64,000 nt of DNA from Thermophagus sp052400625 (GCA_052400625.1 JBQTGH010000006.1); one strand, 5' to 3'. Counted from the stretch's first letter, positions 26,484 to 35,281 are shown. Notes: a model not told the origin generated them from the letters alone. Numbers and translations are program-made.

Positions 26484-26613
26484 ATTGGCAAGATACGGCG
26501 GCGTATCTCCCGTGGATTGGTTGTAATGGCCATTCCAAGCCCCTTAATTGGTGTTAATGCAGCGGGTCAGATACGCCGCTTTTCTGTATCTATAATTTAA
26601 ATGCATTAACACC
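26484..26613 (+). promoter_or_regulatory. Structured leader that sequesters the antirepressor start codon
   Basis: GGTGTTAATGCA (26550-26561) is perfectly complementary to TGCATTAACACC (26602-26613), the 12 bases directly before the ATG at 26614. Folding would therefore hide the ribosome-binding region. A second set of alternatives exists: AGATACG/CGTATCT hairpin (26491-26508), or GCGGCGTATCT (26498-26508) with AGATACGCCGC (26569-26579), 11 bp perfect. These cannot all form together, so this looks like an RNA switch. The last complementary site for the upstream small RNA is 26552-26561. Confidence 0.65.
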
Positions 26614-27195
26614 ATGAGAAAACAAGTACATGAAGCCACTTCTACGGTGGTGGCAAAAGTAAACGATGTAAAAATCGTTGTAATTGAAAATGGCGAAAAA
26701 CGGGTAGCCATTAAACCTATTTGTGAGGCTTTGGGAATAGATATCGATAGCCAAAGACAGAAACTTCAAAAAGATGAAATTCTAAGTTCAGTTACGGTGC
26801 TGAGCACCGCAACTGGATCGGATGGAAAAACCTACAAAATGGTAACCATACCCTTCAAATATGTATTTGGATGGTTGTTTACCATCAACCCCAAAAACGT
26901 AAGGCCCGAGGCCCGCGAAACTGTTACCAAATACAAATTGGCATGTTACGATGCCCTGTATAACCACTTTGCTGCTCAAAACGAGTTCCTGGAACAAAGA
27001 CAAAAGGCCATAGATGCCCACCTGGAACGCGTAAAAAAAATACGAGCCGAGTTTAACCATGCCAAAGAAGAACTAAAAAAAGCCAATGAAGCACTGGAAG
27101 AGGTACGCAGAATAAGTTTTCATGAATGGTTAAACGAAAAACGGCAGTTTACTATCCCCTTTCCCGAATATGCCGAGGAAGGAGGTGAGTCATGA
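26614..27195 (+). CDS. Phage antirepressor (P22 AR N-terminal domain)
   Basis: A 193-residue protein. Residues about 15-120 match the P22 antirepressor N-terminal domain layout (IKPICEALGIDIDSQRQKL, then VTIPFKYVFGWLFTI and a YKLACYDALYNHF helix). Antirepressors bind the lysogeny repressor or activate the lytic programme. The C-terminal ~70 residues are a charged coiled coil (RVKKIRAEFNHAKEELKKANEAL). It follows a structured leader and a small RNA that can pair with it, suggesting expression is held down in the lysogen. It overlaps the next gene by four bases. Confidence 0.75.
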   Translation: MRKQVHEATSTVVAKVNDVKIVVIENGEKRVAIKPICEALGIDIDSQRQKLQKDEILSSVTVLSTATGSDGKTYKMVTIPFKYVFGWLFTINPKNVRPEARETVTKYKLACYDALYNHFAAQNEFLEQRQKAIDAHLERVKKIRAEFNHAKEELKKANEALEEVRRISFHEWLNEKRQFTIPFPEYAEEGGES

Positions 27196-27488
27196 ATGCA
27201 AAAATTCAACATAACTCCGACCATATTGAAGTAAATGGCTGCAAATTAACAACTGAGATGATTGAAAGAATGAAGTCGTTCCAGGAAGACGATTACTTGT
27301 CAAGAGTGCAGCAAAACATCTCAGAGGTTCTTTTATTCCTTCTTCTCTCCGACCGCGGCGATATGACACCCGAACCGCCTTCCAAAGAACGCATCGATGA
27401 CATTGCAAGTCGTTTGTCATTATTTATTAGAGAAATTGAAGACCTAAAATTACCCAGGCATCTGCGCAATTATGCCGATGGTGATTAA
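27192..27488 (+). CDS. Small phage protein of unknown function after the antirepressor
   Basis: A 98-residue protein overlapping the antirepressor gene by four bases (ATGA), so it is co-translated. The N-terminal ~30 residues have strands (HIEVNGCKLTTEM) and the rest is helical with acidic patches. It has no membrane segment or catalytic motif. The overlap suggests a partner or regulator of the antirepressor. Not recognised. It ends before a strong two-way terminator shared with the integrase gene. Confidence 0.55.
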   Translation: MNAKIQHNSDHIEVNGCKLTTEMIERMKSFQEDDYLSRVQQNISEVLLFLLLSDRGDMTPEPPSKERIDDIASRLSLFIREIEDLKLPRHLRNYADGD

Positions 27489-27493
27489 TCGGA

Positions 27494-27507
27494 GCGTCCG
27501 CCAACGC
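27494..27507 (+). repeat. 14-bp direct repeat flanking the integrase gene, left copy
   Basis: GCGTCCGCCAACGC at 27494-27507 occurs again at 28766-28779, just beyond the other end of the integrase gene. Each copy is itself an imperfect inverted repeat (GCGT...ACGC). Possible arm-type integrase binding sites or promoter operators; both copies are on the plus strand. Confidence 0.55.
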
Positions 27508-27548
27508 ATAAAAAAAGGAGTGCCGCCACACTCCTTTTTTTATGCGTT
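27503..27548. terminator. Bidirectional terminator between the antirepressor operon and integrase
   Basis: A 20-bp perfect inverted repeat with 27503-27522 pairing with 27529-27548 and a 6-base loop. The core is GGAGTG/CACTCC flanked by seven A on the left and seven T on the right, so either strand has a T-tract. It overlaps the integrase stop codon (27547-27549). Confidence 0.85.
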
Positions 27549-28749
27549 ATAATTCTGGGTAATGGTCTCGTATCGAAGTTATCCTCCTGCCCCCTTTGCG
27601 TTTCAAATAAGCAGAAGTTGTACTCAGACTTGTATGTCCCATTTGGTCCGAAATATCTTTAACCGGAATACCGCTTTCGCTGGCCAATGTTCCGCCGGTA
27701 TGTTTCCAACTGTATAATTTGTACTCGCGTGGCATTTGAAGGGCGTCTCTAAATTTATTAAACCTGTATCTTAAATTATTTTTACCCAAATGCTGCGGTC
27801 CGGGCATGCCGTTTTTGCCAAACACATAATAATGCCGAGGGAAAGTATGAAGCTTATATGTATTCCGTAATTTAGCCAGGAAGTGTCTCGGAATTTCTTT
27901 TACATTTTCCCTTCTTGTTTTGAAATGATTCCGGTCAATAAAAATTAATCCCCTGGCAAAATCTATGTCATCAATTTTAAGTAGCCTCAATTCTCTTCCT
28001 GGGCGTAAATAGCAATAAAACTCAAATTCAATAGCCATCCAAAGCTGCGGATCTGCCTCTGGAATTATTTTTTTAAACGCCTCAATGTCGGAACTAAAAA
28101 CCGGTCGAGGAGCTTCATCATTAATCCTGTTGCATTCCGGAATATTGTAAACCGGATTTATTCTTAAATCCTCATTTGTTATAACAAATTCAAAGAGAGA
28201 AAATAAAATCTGTTTATACTTACCAATACTGTTTCCAGACAATTGACGTTCGTCAATCAGAAACCGAAAGAACTCTATTATTAATTTATTTGATATGGCT
28301 GAAATATCGTTTCCAGATTCCCCCCTTGCATCTACCCAAGCATTAAAAGTCCTAACCTTGCTGGTATAGCTCTGCAGTGTAGCCGGTTTTACCTTACCTT
28401 TGATGCTTTCAAGAAACTTGTTTGAATAATAATTGAGAGTTCGATTTGAAGATCTGCGCTTTGAATAGATATCGGACAATCCTTTGTATTGAAGTGAATC
28501 TTCGTATATGACCTCAGTCTCGTCAACAAAAGGCGTCCATCCTGAAAGTAACTTTTGCCTATACTCTTCAATAAGTCTTTCCGCCTCTGCTCGTCTCGCT
28601 TTTGCTGATTTGATACTGTTTAACTTTCCACTGCGTTTAAAGCGGACCATTTTGTCAGAACGCGGATCCCTAACGGAAAAGTAAACAAACCATTTTTTGC
28701 CTGCCGGAGCATGAAGCTTCGGCAGGATTACCATCTTTTTTCTTCTCAT
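27547..28749 (-). CDS. Tyrosine-type site-specific integrase
   Basis: A 400-residue phage integrase. The N-terminal ~115 residues are a basic arm-binding domain, followed by a SAM-like core-binding domain (about 120-210) and the catalytic domain. Catalytic residues: Arg in RPGRELR (near residue 250), Lys in HFKTRREN, box II YSWKH at 346-350, second His in MGHTSLST (372), and the nucleophile Tyr381 in SAYLKR. The canonical HxxR of box II is replaced by Y-S-W-K, as in many Bacteroidota phage integrases. It lies next to tRNA-Pro on the minus strand, facing away from it. It probably integrates and excises this prophage. Confidence 0.92.
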   Translation of the reverse strand: MRRKKMVILPKLHAPAGKKWFVYFSVRDPRSDKMVRFKRSGKLNSIKSAKARRAEAERLIEEYRQKLLSGWTPFVDETEVIYEDSLQYKGLSDIYSKRRSSNRTLNYYSNKFLESIKGKVKPATLQSYTSKVRTFNAWVDARGESGNDISAISNKLIIEFFRFLIDERQLSGNSIGKYKQILFSLFEFVITNEDLRINPVYNIPECNRINDEAPRPVFSSDIEAFKKIIPEADPQLWMAIEFEFYCYLRPGRELRLLKIDDIDFARGLIFIDRNHFKTRRENVKEIPRHFLAKLRNTYKLHTFPRHYYVFGKNGMPGPQHLGKNNLRYRFNKFRDALQMPREYKLYSWKHTGGTLASESGIPVKDISDQMGHTSLSTTSAYLKRKGGRRITSIRDHYPEL

Positions 28750-28765
28750 TTGATTTTTTGTTTAT

Positions 28766-28779
28766 GCGTCCGCCAACGC
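28766..28779 (+). repeat. 14-bp direct repeat flanking the integrase gene, right copy
   Basis: The identical second copy of GCGTCCGCCAACGC, 17 bases upstream of the integrase start codon (integrase is on the minus strand). Its position next to the promoter region is compatible with integrase arm binding or autoregulation. Confidence 0.55.
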
Positions 28780-28876
28780 TTAAAATCCTTAAAATCAATG
28801 CAAAGACAAAAAGGCAGGTAATTCAATTTCCAATACACTTACAACACACTGTAAGCAAGATAGTTATTAAAAATTG

Positions 28877-28950
28877 TCGGGGTGGCGGGATTCGAACCCA
28901 CGACTTCGTCGTCCCGAACGACGCGCGCTACCGGGCTGCGCTACACCCCG
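28877..28950 (-). tRNA. tRNA-Pro (anticodon CGG)
   Basis: A 74-nt cloverleaf on the minus strand. The acceptor arms are CGGGGTG and CACCCCG, the anticodon stem CGTCG/CGACG encloses the loop TTCGGGA with anticodon CGG, and the T-arm contains GGTTCGAATCC. CCA is not encoded (CAA follows). Its 3' end faces the prophage integrase 128 bases away, so its 3' half is the likely attachment site. The left attachment copy would lie outside the window. Confidence 0.93.
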
Positions 28951-29179
28951 AAGCTCCAATGCTTCTTAATTCGGGCACAAAAATATGCTTTTTTTATAAA
29001 AATGCCGTTAAATTTCCATGTTATTTTTCAAGAAATGCCGAAAAAAATAAAGCCAAATCCGGGATTCGTAGAACTACTAAATATTAATCAGGCAGATAGT
29101 GTTTATTGGCCTCAGACAAATAAATCAATGAAATTACCAAAGACATGTTAATACGCCTTTCGTAGAATAAAAACTTGCA

Positions 29180-30610
29180 TTATTTCACTTTTTCGTCCGA
29201 CAAGGCATTTTGATGATCAAAGTGTGTAGTTTTATCAACCAACGAACAGACCGTTGCATCTCCGGTAACATTAACCACCGTTCGCAACATATCCAATATT
29301 CGATCAACCGGCAAAATGATTCCAATCCATGCAGGATTCAATCCAACGGAACTTAACACCACCATAAGCATAATCACACCGGCCCCGGGAATAGCAGCAG
29401 CTCCAATACTTGCAAGAGTTGCAGTTAAGACAACCGTCAATTGCTGCCCCAGATTAAGATCCACCATGTGCATTTGCGCTAAAAAAATCACTGCAACTGC
29501 CTGATAAAGGCTTGTTCCGTCCATGTTGACGGTAGCGCCTATAGGTAACACAAAACTAGAGATCCGTTTATCAACCTTAAGATTCTCCTCTACACATTCT
29601 ATGGTGACCGGCAAGGTGGCGGCGCTACTACTGGTTGTAAAAGCCAACATTTGGGCAGGACTAATTCCTTTTAAAAAATCTTTAAAAGAAAGTCCTCTTA
29701 CAAACAATCCCATAAAGGCAGGATAAACTATAAACGCCATAATCAGCAACCCCGCAACAACCACCAAAACATACCAGGTAAGGCCTTTAAACAGCTCCAG
29801 AACACGAGCAGGATTATCTCCGGCCATTTGATTCACCATCCCGGCCATAAGAGCGAAGACAAAAAATGGTGCGGCTTTCATAATCAAATCCACCATCTTT
29901 AAAAACACTTCCGCTATGGCATCCAAAATGCCTTTCAATTGGGTTACACTATCCTTTTCTACAAATAGAATAGCAATCCCAAAGAATATTCCGAAAAAAA
30001 TAACCTGAAGCATATTTCTGTTATCACCCAGACTTAGGAAAAGATTGTCGGGCACCATCTTTTCCAGAAAAACCAACGGACCTTCCGCTTCGGCTTTCTG
30101 TGCTGACTCCAGTTGGTTTCTGACTTCATCACTCTCTTCAAATCCTCGTCGTGAAGCTACTTGTTGCAACACTTCTGCATATACCGAATCCTGTGATAAC
30201 CAACGGCCATCATTGGGGGCTTGCCCCTGATCAATGAGCCATAACTCGTATCCCAACCTGTTTTCAACACGAGCATTTTCATCCATCGTTTTTCCGGGAG
30301 AAACAACGTTGACCAGCAACAAACCTACGGAAACAGAGATAGTGGTGGTGGCCAAATAGAGAAGTAGAGTTTTCCCTCCCAACCTTCCCAAATCTTTAGG
30401 ATTCCCCAGACTTACTATTCCCCCCATTATGGAAAATAAAACTAGGGGAACGGCAATAAGCTTGAGAAGACTTATGAATATCCGCCCCCATGGGGCAATC
30501 CAACTTTCCGTAAAATGTGTCCACCCAAACCAGCTGCTTAGCACAGCCCATATAATACCCAAAATAAGTCCGATGATAATTTTCCAGTGCAGCGGTAAGT
30601 TCTTAAGCAT
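29180..30610 (-). CDS. Dicarboxylate/amino acid:cation symporter (DAACS family)
   Basis: A 476-residue inner-membrane transporter with about eight transmembrane helices and two re-entrant loops. The family signature is visible: IAVPLVLFSIMGGIVSLG early, SSSAATLPVTIECVEENLKV (first re-entrant loop with the serine-rich motif) and GATVNMDGTSLYQAVAV (NMDGT motif, substrate and sodium binding). A charged loop at about 120-190 is longer than in GltP, as in many Bacteroidota members. It imports glutamate, aspartate or C4-dicarboxylates with sodium or protons. It is the only gene in its unit here, and the substrate is not deduced from sequence. Confidence 0.9.
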   Translation of the reverse strand: MLKNLPLHWKIIIGLILGIIWAVLSSWFGWTHFTESWIAPWGRIFISLLKLIAVPLVLFSIMGGIVSLGNPKDLGRLGGKTLLLYLATTTISVSVGLLLVNVVSPGKTMDENARVENRLGYELWLIDQGQAPNDGRWLSQDSVYAEVLQQVASRRGFEESDEVRNQLESAQKAEAEGPLVFLEKMVPDNLFLSLGDNRNMLQVIFFGIFFGIAILFVEKDSVTQLKGILDAIAEVFLKMVDLIMKAAPFFVFALMAGMVNQMAGDNPARVLELFKGLTWYVLVVVAGLLIMAFIVYPAFMGLFVRGLSFKDFLKGISPAQMLAFTTSSSAATLPVTIECVEENLKVDKRISSFVLPIGATVNMDGTSLYQAVAVIFLAQMHMVDLNLGQQLTVVLTATLASIGAAAIPGAGVIMLMVVLSSVGLNPAWIGIILPVDRILDMLRTVVNVTGDATVCSLVDKTTHFDHQNALSDEKVK

Positions 30611-30828
30611 CCTATTTATTATGAAGTGTTAAAATCGGAATCAAAAACAACTTCGAACAGAGACCTCCTCTTCCATTCCTACAACTTTTATCTACGTTAT
30701 TTGTTGGATGGAACTCGTATGACCACTATTTATACGTTTTCTTGTTGTGACAAATTTAGTTGGTCATGCTCGTTTCATTCATCTTAATAACCCAAAATTC
30801 TATCTTCTTTTTATTCTATAATTTGAAA

Positions 30829-31899
30829 TTATTGATACGTTTTATTCATCAACCAGGCATCGGCGATGACCATCGCAGCCATTGCTTCCACGATAGGCAC
30901 AGCACGAGGCACAACACAGGGATCATGCCGCCCTCGGGCTTTCATAATTGCTTCATTACCCTGTTTATCCACTGTAAATTGATCTTTCAGGATGGTTGCC
31001 ACCGGTTTAAAAGCGACCCTAAAAACAATATCTTCACCATTTGAGATGCCTCCCTGAATACCTCCCGAACGGTTGGTTTTAGTTCTGATTTTTCCTTCAT
31101 GCGAAAAAAATTCATCATTATGCTGCGATCCACGCATGGACGCAGCCTGAAACCCCATTCCATATTCAAATCCCTTCACAGCATTAATAGAAAGCATTGC
31201 TTGTCCCAGCTTGGCATGAAGCTTATCAAAAACCGGATCTCCCAAACCAGCAGGTACATTTTTAATTATACAGCTAACAACACCACCTACTGAATCCTGC
31301 TGTTTCCTGACTTCATTAATATAGTCGATCATACGTTGAGCAGTGTTGGGATCAGGACACCGAACCGGAGTCGATTCAATGGTCGAAAGGCTTGAAGGAA
31401 TACCTGTTAAGGCAATTTCTCCCACCTGTGATACAAAAGCGATAATTTCAAGTCCGACATCACGCAACATTAATTTGGCTACGGCTCCGGCAACAACCCT
31501 TGCAATGGTTTCTCTGGCGGAAGAACGCCCACCTCCCCGATGATCCCTTATACCATATTTTGCATCATAGGTATAATCGGCATGAGAAGGTCGATATAAA
31601 TCTTTAAGATTATCATAATCAGCTGATTTTTGATCCTTATTCCAGATAACAAAAGCCAAGGGAGTTCCTGTTGCTTTTCCATCAAATACTCCGGAAATAA
31701 ACTCCACCCGATCTTTTTCATCTCGAGGAGTGGTAATATTGGATTGCCCGGGTCGTCGGCGGTCCAACTCCTGCTGAATAAAATCCAAATCAAGCACCAA
31801 ACCGGGTGTGACCCCTTCAATAATACCGCCAATTCCCTTTCCATGGGATTCACCAAAGGAAGTCAGCTTAAACAAAGTTCCAAATGTATTGCCTGCCAT
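30829..31899 (-). CDS. aroC: Chorismate synthase
   Basis: A 356-residue enzyme of the shikimate pathway that converts EPSP to chorismate with reduced FMN. Signature segments are GESHGKGIGGIIEGVTPG at the N-terminus, RRPGQSNITTPRDEKD, DYRHGGGRSS-type RDHRGGGRSSARET, and GFEYGMGF and RTKTNRSGGIQGGISNGEDI near the FMN site. Length matches the family. A lone aro gene in this neighbourhood is common. Start ATG at 31899 gives the expected N-terminal MAGNTFGTLFK. Confidence 0.96.
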   Translation of the reverse strand: MAGNTFGTLFKLTSFGESHGKGIGGIIEGVTPGLVLDLDFIQQELDRRRPGQSNITTPRDEKDRVEFISGVFDGKATGTPLAFVIWNKDQKSADYDNLKDLYRPSHADYTYDAKYGIRDHRGGGRSSARETIARVVAGAVAKLMLRDVGLEIIAFVSQVGEIALTGIPSSLSTIESTPVRCPDPNTAQRMIDYINEVRKQQDSVGGVVSCIIKNVPAGLGDPVFDKLHAKLGQAMLSINAVKGFEYGMGFQAASMRGSQHNDEFFSHEGKIRTKTNRSGGIQGGISNGEDIVFRVAFKPVATILKDQFTVDKQGNEAIMKARGRHDPCVVPRAVPIVEAMAAMVIADAWLMNKTYQ

Positions 31900-31950
31900 T
31901 TTTTAATCTTTTTGAATGGGATAAAAATAACGGATCACCTCAACATGAGC

Positions 31951-31984
31951 AAAAAAAAGGTGTTCCATCATTAATGAAACACCT
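31951..31984 (-). terminator. Terminator after the SlyD-like gene
   Basis: On the minus strand, AGGTGTT and AACACCT form a stem around a further CAT/ATG pairing, followed by seven U (31951-31957). It lies 23 bases after the SlyD stop codon. Confidence 0.75.
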
Positions 31985-32006
31985 CACTAAGTAGTAATTC
32001 TTTATC

Positions 32007-32528
32007 TTAGCAACTACAACCGTCACCACAGCTACCGGAACAACTACCACCCACAGCTTCAACTAATTCCTGTTCGGTGGCTTCTCTGACTTCCATTACT
32101 TTACCAGAAAAATGAAGATCATCACCTGCCAAAGGATGATTAAAATCCATTTTAACGGTCGCATCGGTAACTTCCAGAACCATTCCATTCAGGCGATTTC
32201 CCTGTGCATCTTGCATAGGTACCATATTGCCTATTTTGAGCAATGATTCATCAACTTGTCCGTTAACCTCAAAAATATTTTTTGGAAGATCAACTATTGC
32301 GTCGGCGTTAACTTCACCGTATGCTTCATGAGATTTCAGTACAAAATCAAAACTATCACCAGCTTTAAGGCCTTCCAGTTTTTTTTCGAACATCTCAATC
32401 ATTTTACCGGCTCCAAATACAAATTGAAGGGGATTACCATCACCGGTCTCTTCAATCAGATCACCTTCCGCACCATTGAGACGCAACTGATATGAAAGCG
32501 ATACAAATTTGTTTTTTCCAATTTCCAT
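32007..32528 (-). CDS. FKBP-type peptidyl-prolyl isomerase, SlyD-like
   Basis: A 173-residue cytoplasmic protein. Residues 1-70 carry the start of the FKBP domain (VSLSYQLRLNGAEGDLIEET, with GNPLQFVFGAGKMIEMFEKKLEGLKAGD). An IF chaperone-like insert follows (SHEAYGEVNADAIVDLPKNIF), then the FKBP end (FNHPLAGDDLHFSGKVMEV). The tail is Cys-rich (GGSCSGSCGDGCSC) in place of the His-rich metal-binding tail of E. coli SlyD, and could bind nickel or zinc. It assists protein folding and possibly metal delivery. It is followed by its own terminator. Confidence 0.9.
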   Translation of the reverse strand: MEIGKNKFVSLSYQLRLNGAEGDLIEETGDGNPLQFVFGAGKMIEMFEKKLEGLKAGDSFDFVLKSHEAYGEVNADAIVDLPKNIFEVNGQVDESLLKIGNMVPMQDAQGNRLNGMVLEVTDATVKMDFNHPLAGDDLHFSGKVMEVREATEQELVEAVGGSCSGSCGDGCSC

Positions 32529-32634
32529 TCTGACTTTCTTTATGTTTTATTATTGATTGAGCAGCAAAGTAACAGAGATTTTTAGTCTAAATCAAATTCC
32601 TTCAAAAAGAATTCATGAGAAACACTTAAAATTT

Positions 32635-33369
32635 CTACTCATCCAACTGATTAAAATCAATCTCCTCGGCGACAAACTCCGACAATCGAGTATTCTGACA
32701 ACGGATGGTTCGCCCTGGAAATTTCTTTATTAAACCGTAATTATGGGTCGCCATAACAACGGTTTTTCCTTCACTACAGATATTGTGCAGGAGTTCTAAT
32801 AACTCATCGGATGTATCAGGATCCAAGTTTCCAGTAGGCTCATCAGCCAGAATTAAATTGGGTTGATTCAGCAAAGCTCTGGCGATCCCGACCCTTTGTT
32901 GTTCCCCTCCCGATAACTGATGCGGCATCTTATATCCTTTGTGTACCAGGTCAACTTTCGATAATACATCACGGATCTGATGATCCATTTCTTTCTGATT
33001 CTTCCATCCGGTGGCTTTCAGAATAAACAGTAAATTATCATATACATTGCGATCGGTCAACAACTGAAAATCCTGAAAAACAATCCCCATACGACGTCTG
33101 AGATAAGGCAGATCTCTGCTTCTAAGATCTTTCAAACGATATCCGGCCACAAAACCATATCCCTCTTTAAAAGGCAGGTCGCCATAAAACGTTTTTAACA
33201 AGCTTGATTTTCCGCTTCCGACTCTGCCAATGAGATAAACAAATTCACCTGGTTTAATGTGCAAGTTCACATCTCGCAAGATGATGTTTTCCCGTTGGCG
33301 AACCAAACCATCATTGATTTCGATAATATTGCCGTGGTTATTTACAACCGGAAGAGTTTCTTTCCCCAT
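32635..33369 (-). CDS. ftsE: FtsE-like ABC transporter ATP-binding protein
   Basis: A 244-residue ATPase with Walker A GRVGSGKSS (about 48-56), Q-loop, signature LSGGEQQRVGIARALL, Walker B LILADEPTG and the H-loop ATHNY. Sequence style and the QDFQLLTDRNVYDNL segment match FtsE, which with FtsX controls cell-wall hydrolases at division. No ftsX gene is adjacent, so it could also be a relative with another permease. The following gene is an aminotransferase in the same direction, 71 bases away, with no clear functional link. Confidence 0.85.
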   Translation of the reverse strand: MGKETLPVVNNHGNIIEINDGLVRQRENIILRDVNLHIKPGEFVYLIGRVGSGKSSLLKTFYGDLPFKEGYGFVAGYRLKDLRSRDLPYLRRRMGIVFQDFQLLTDRNVYDNLLFILKATGWKNQKEMDHQIRDVLSKVDLVHKGYKMPHQLSGGEQQRVGIARALLNQPNLILADEPTGNLDPDTSDELLELLHNICSEGKTVVMATHNYGLIKKFPGRTIRCQNTRLSEFVAEEIDFNQLDE

Positions 33370-33440
33370 AATTTAATAATCTCTGTTATTGACTTTGGAT
33401 AAAGGTAATTTGCTGTCTGGACATATCAAAAAACTATATA

Positions 33441-34637
33441 CTATTTGAGTTTTGCCAAACTTTCTTTAATCCTTTTCATTGCATTGACTAATGACTGGTC
33501 ATCACTGGCATAAGAAAACCGGATGCAATTATCACTTCCAAAGGCCGTGCCGGACACTGTGGCAACATGTCCTTCTTCAAGAAGATAAAAACTAAGGTCC
33601 TTCGAATTTTGAATGATTTTGCCATTATATGATTTACCCAAGAAGGCACTAATATTAGGAAATAAATAAAAAGCTCCGGCGGGTTTATTTATTTTAAGAT
33701 CCGGGATATCTTTAGCCAGTTCCAGCACTAAGTCACGACGTCGTTTGAAGGCATCTACCATTTTTAAGGTTTCATCCAGAGGGCCATTTATTGCTGCCAA
33801 AGCGGCCCGTTGTGAAATAGTGCTGGTTCCAGAAGTGTATTGGCCTTGTAAACGAGAACATGCCGAGGCAATCCACTGAGGAGCTGCGATATACCCCAAA
33901 CGCCACCCCGTCATAGCAAAACCTTTTGAAACCCCGTTAACGATAATTACCCGATCTTTCATCTCCTCAAAGGAAGCCAACGAATAATGCTTATCCTCGT
34001 AATTGATATACTCGTAAATCTCATCAGAAATTACAAACACGCGAGGATGTTTGGTCAGTACCCTCGCTAGACCCTTAAGCTCTTCCTGCGAATATACACT
34101 CCCGGAAGGATTACAGGGACTATTCAACAACAGCACTTTCGTTTTAGGGGTAATTGCTTGTTCCAACTGCTCAGGAGTAATTTTAAAATCCTGCTCAATA
34201 TTGGCATGAATAAAGACCGAGATGCCACCTGCCAATTGCACCATCGCCGGATAGCTCACCCAATAAGGCGCAGGAATTATTACTTCATCCCCCGGATCGA
34301 CCAATGAATAGATGGCATTAGACAATGCTTGTTTACCACCTGTTGAGACTACAATTTGCGATGGTTGGTAATCCAGATTATTATCTCTCTTAAATTTTTG
34401 TGCAATGGCCTCTCTCAGTTCTGGAATGCCAGGGACCGGCGGATAGTGCGTAAAGTTATCATCAATGGCCTGTTTTCCGGCTTCTTTAATATGCTCAGGA
34501 GTAGGAAAATCGGGTTCTCCCACACTAAGATTAATAATGTCAACCCCCTTACTTTGTAACTCGCGGCTACGCTGCGACATGGCTATTGTTTCCGACTCAG
34601 GCAAACGGGCAAGCCGATTTGACAAATTGCTGTTCAT
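33441..34637 (-). CDS. Pyridoxal-phosphate aminotransferase (aspartate aminotransferase type)
   Basis: A 398-residue fold-type I aminotransferase of the class-I Ib subgroup. It starts with the typical LPESETIAMSQRSRELQ, then LSVGEPDFPTPEHI and YPPVPGIPELREAIA. The catalytic lysine is in VNGVSKGFAMTGWRLGY (about residue 240), with NSPCNPSG (PLP and substrate contact) and the C-terminal substrate-binding Arg in NCIRFSYA. It probably interconverts aspartate and oxaloacetate with glutamate, though prephenate activity is also found in the subgroup. Standalone gene. Confidence 0.9.
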   Translation of the reverse strand: MNSNLSNRLARLPESETIAMSQRSRELQSKGVDIINLSVGEPDFPTPEHIKEAGKQAIDDNFTHYPPVPGIPELREAIAQKFKRDNNLDYQPSQIVVSTGGKQALSNAIYSLVDPGDEVIIPAPYWVSYPAMVQLAGGISVFIHANIEQDFKITPEQLEQAITPKTKVLLLNSPCNPSGSVYSQEELKGLARVLTKHPRVFVISDEIYEYINYEDKHYSLASFEEMKDRVIIVNGVSKGFAMTGWRLGYIAAPQWIASACSRLQGQYTSGTSTISQRAALAAINGPLDETLKMVDAFKRRRDLVLELAKDIPDLKINKPAGAFYLFPNISAFLGKSYNGKIIQNSKDLSFYLLEEGHVATVSGTAFGSDNCIRFSYASDDQSLVNAMKRIKESLAKLK

Positions 34638-35281
34638 TAGTATAAAAGTTTTTCTAAATCATTAGTCTAATGGAACTCACATTCCTAAGTTTCATACATC
34701 CTATTTTCCCAAAAATCGGGACTAGCTATGGCAAACTCAGTTGCCATGCTCGTTTTTCTTTTATTTTTATAATGGTAATAAGTCCAAAATCTCTTTTTAA
34801 AAGTAACGATTCTCCTGATTCCTTATGGATGGAATAATTTTGTTGTAAACTTACCGTTCCTCGTTTTCCTGAAAATATCTCAATTCGGCATCCATTTAAT
34901 CTATTGAAATAAATGAATAATAGATAATACATTGTATTCAAGGTTTTCAAAGCATTAGCCGCCGAATTTCGTTATAAATACAGCCCTTCTTAAGATGGCC
35001 CTATATTTTGCGACATTCCTGTTTTTCAGCTTTTCTCCTGCCATAAAAACACAAAAATAGACTTTTTTCCAGTGGTAACAATAACATAGATCATATTAAG
35101 GAAAATATGTTTTCGCGCAAAAAAACAGAGATAAAATAACTTTGATTAAGCAAACGTTGATTAGATTTGTCCCAAATGGCAATCTAAAATATCCAATAGT
35201 ATAGTTTTTGTACTAATAGCGCTATATTTCTAATTAAAACAAACGTCACACATTTTAAAAACGACAAATTAATTTCTTAGG
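34638..35281. other. Intergenic region, no gene seen
   Basis: About 640 bases between divergent genes. Short frames exist but none has a credible start, composition or motif. It holds AT-rich DNA with the promoters that must serve both neighbours; a near-consensus -7 box could not be fixed. A loose similarity to 30750-30800 (AGTTG..CATGCTCGTTT) was noted at 34738. Confidence 0.5.

Noticed and set aside
27547..28749. Integrase considered inactive because box II reads YSWKH instead of HxxRH
   Set aside because: This variant is common in Bacteroidota phage integrases, and Arg, the second His and the nucleophile Tyr are present.
28758..29151. Two overlapping open frames across the tRNA-Pro gene
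   Set aside because: They run through the antisense strand of a convincing tRNA and have no protein-like pattern beyond it.
30750..34780. Loose similarity between 30750-30800 and 34735-34785 (AGTTG..CATGCTCGTTT)
   Set aside because: The match is short and AT-rich beyond the core, and not supported by a clear structure, so it is not reported as a repeat family.
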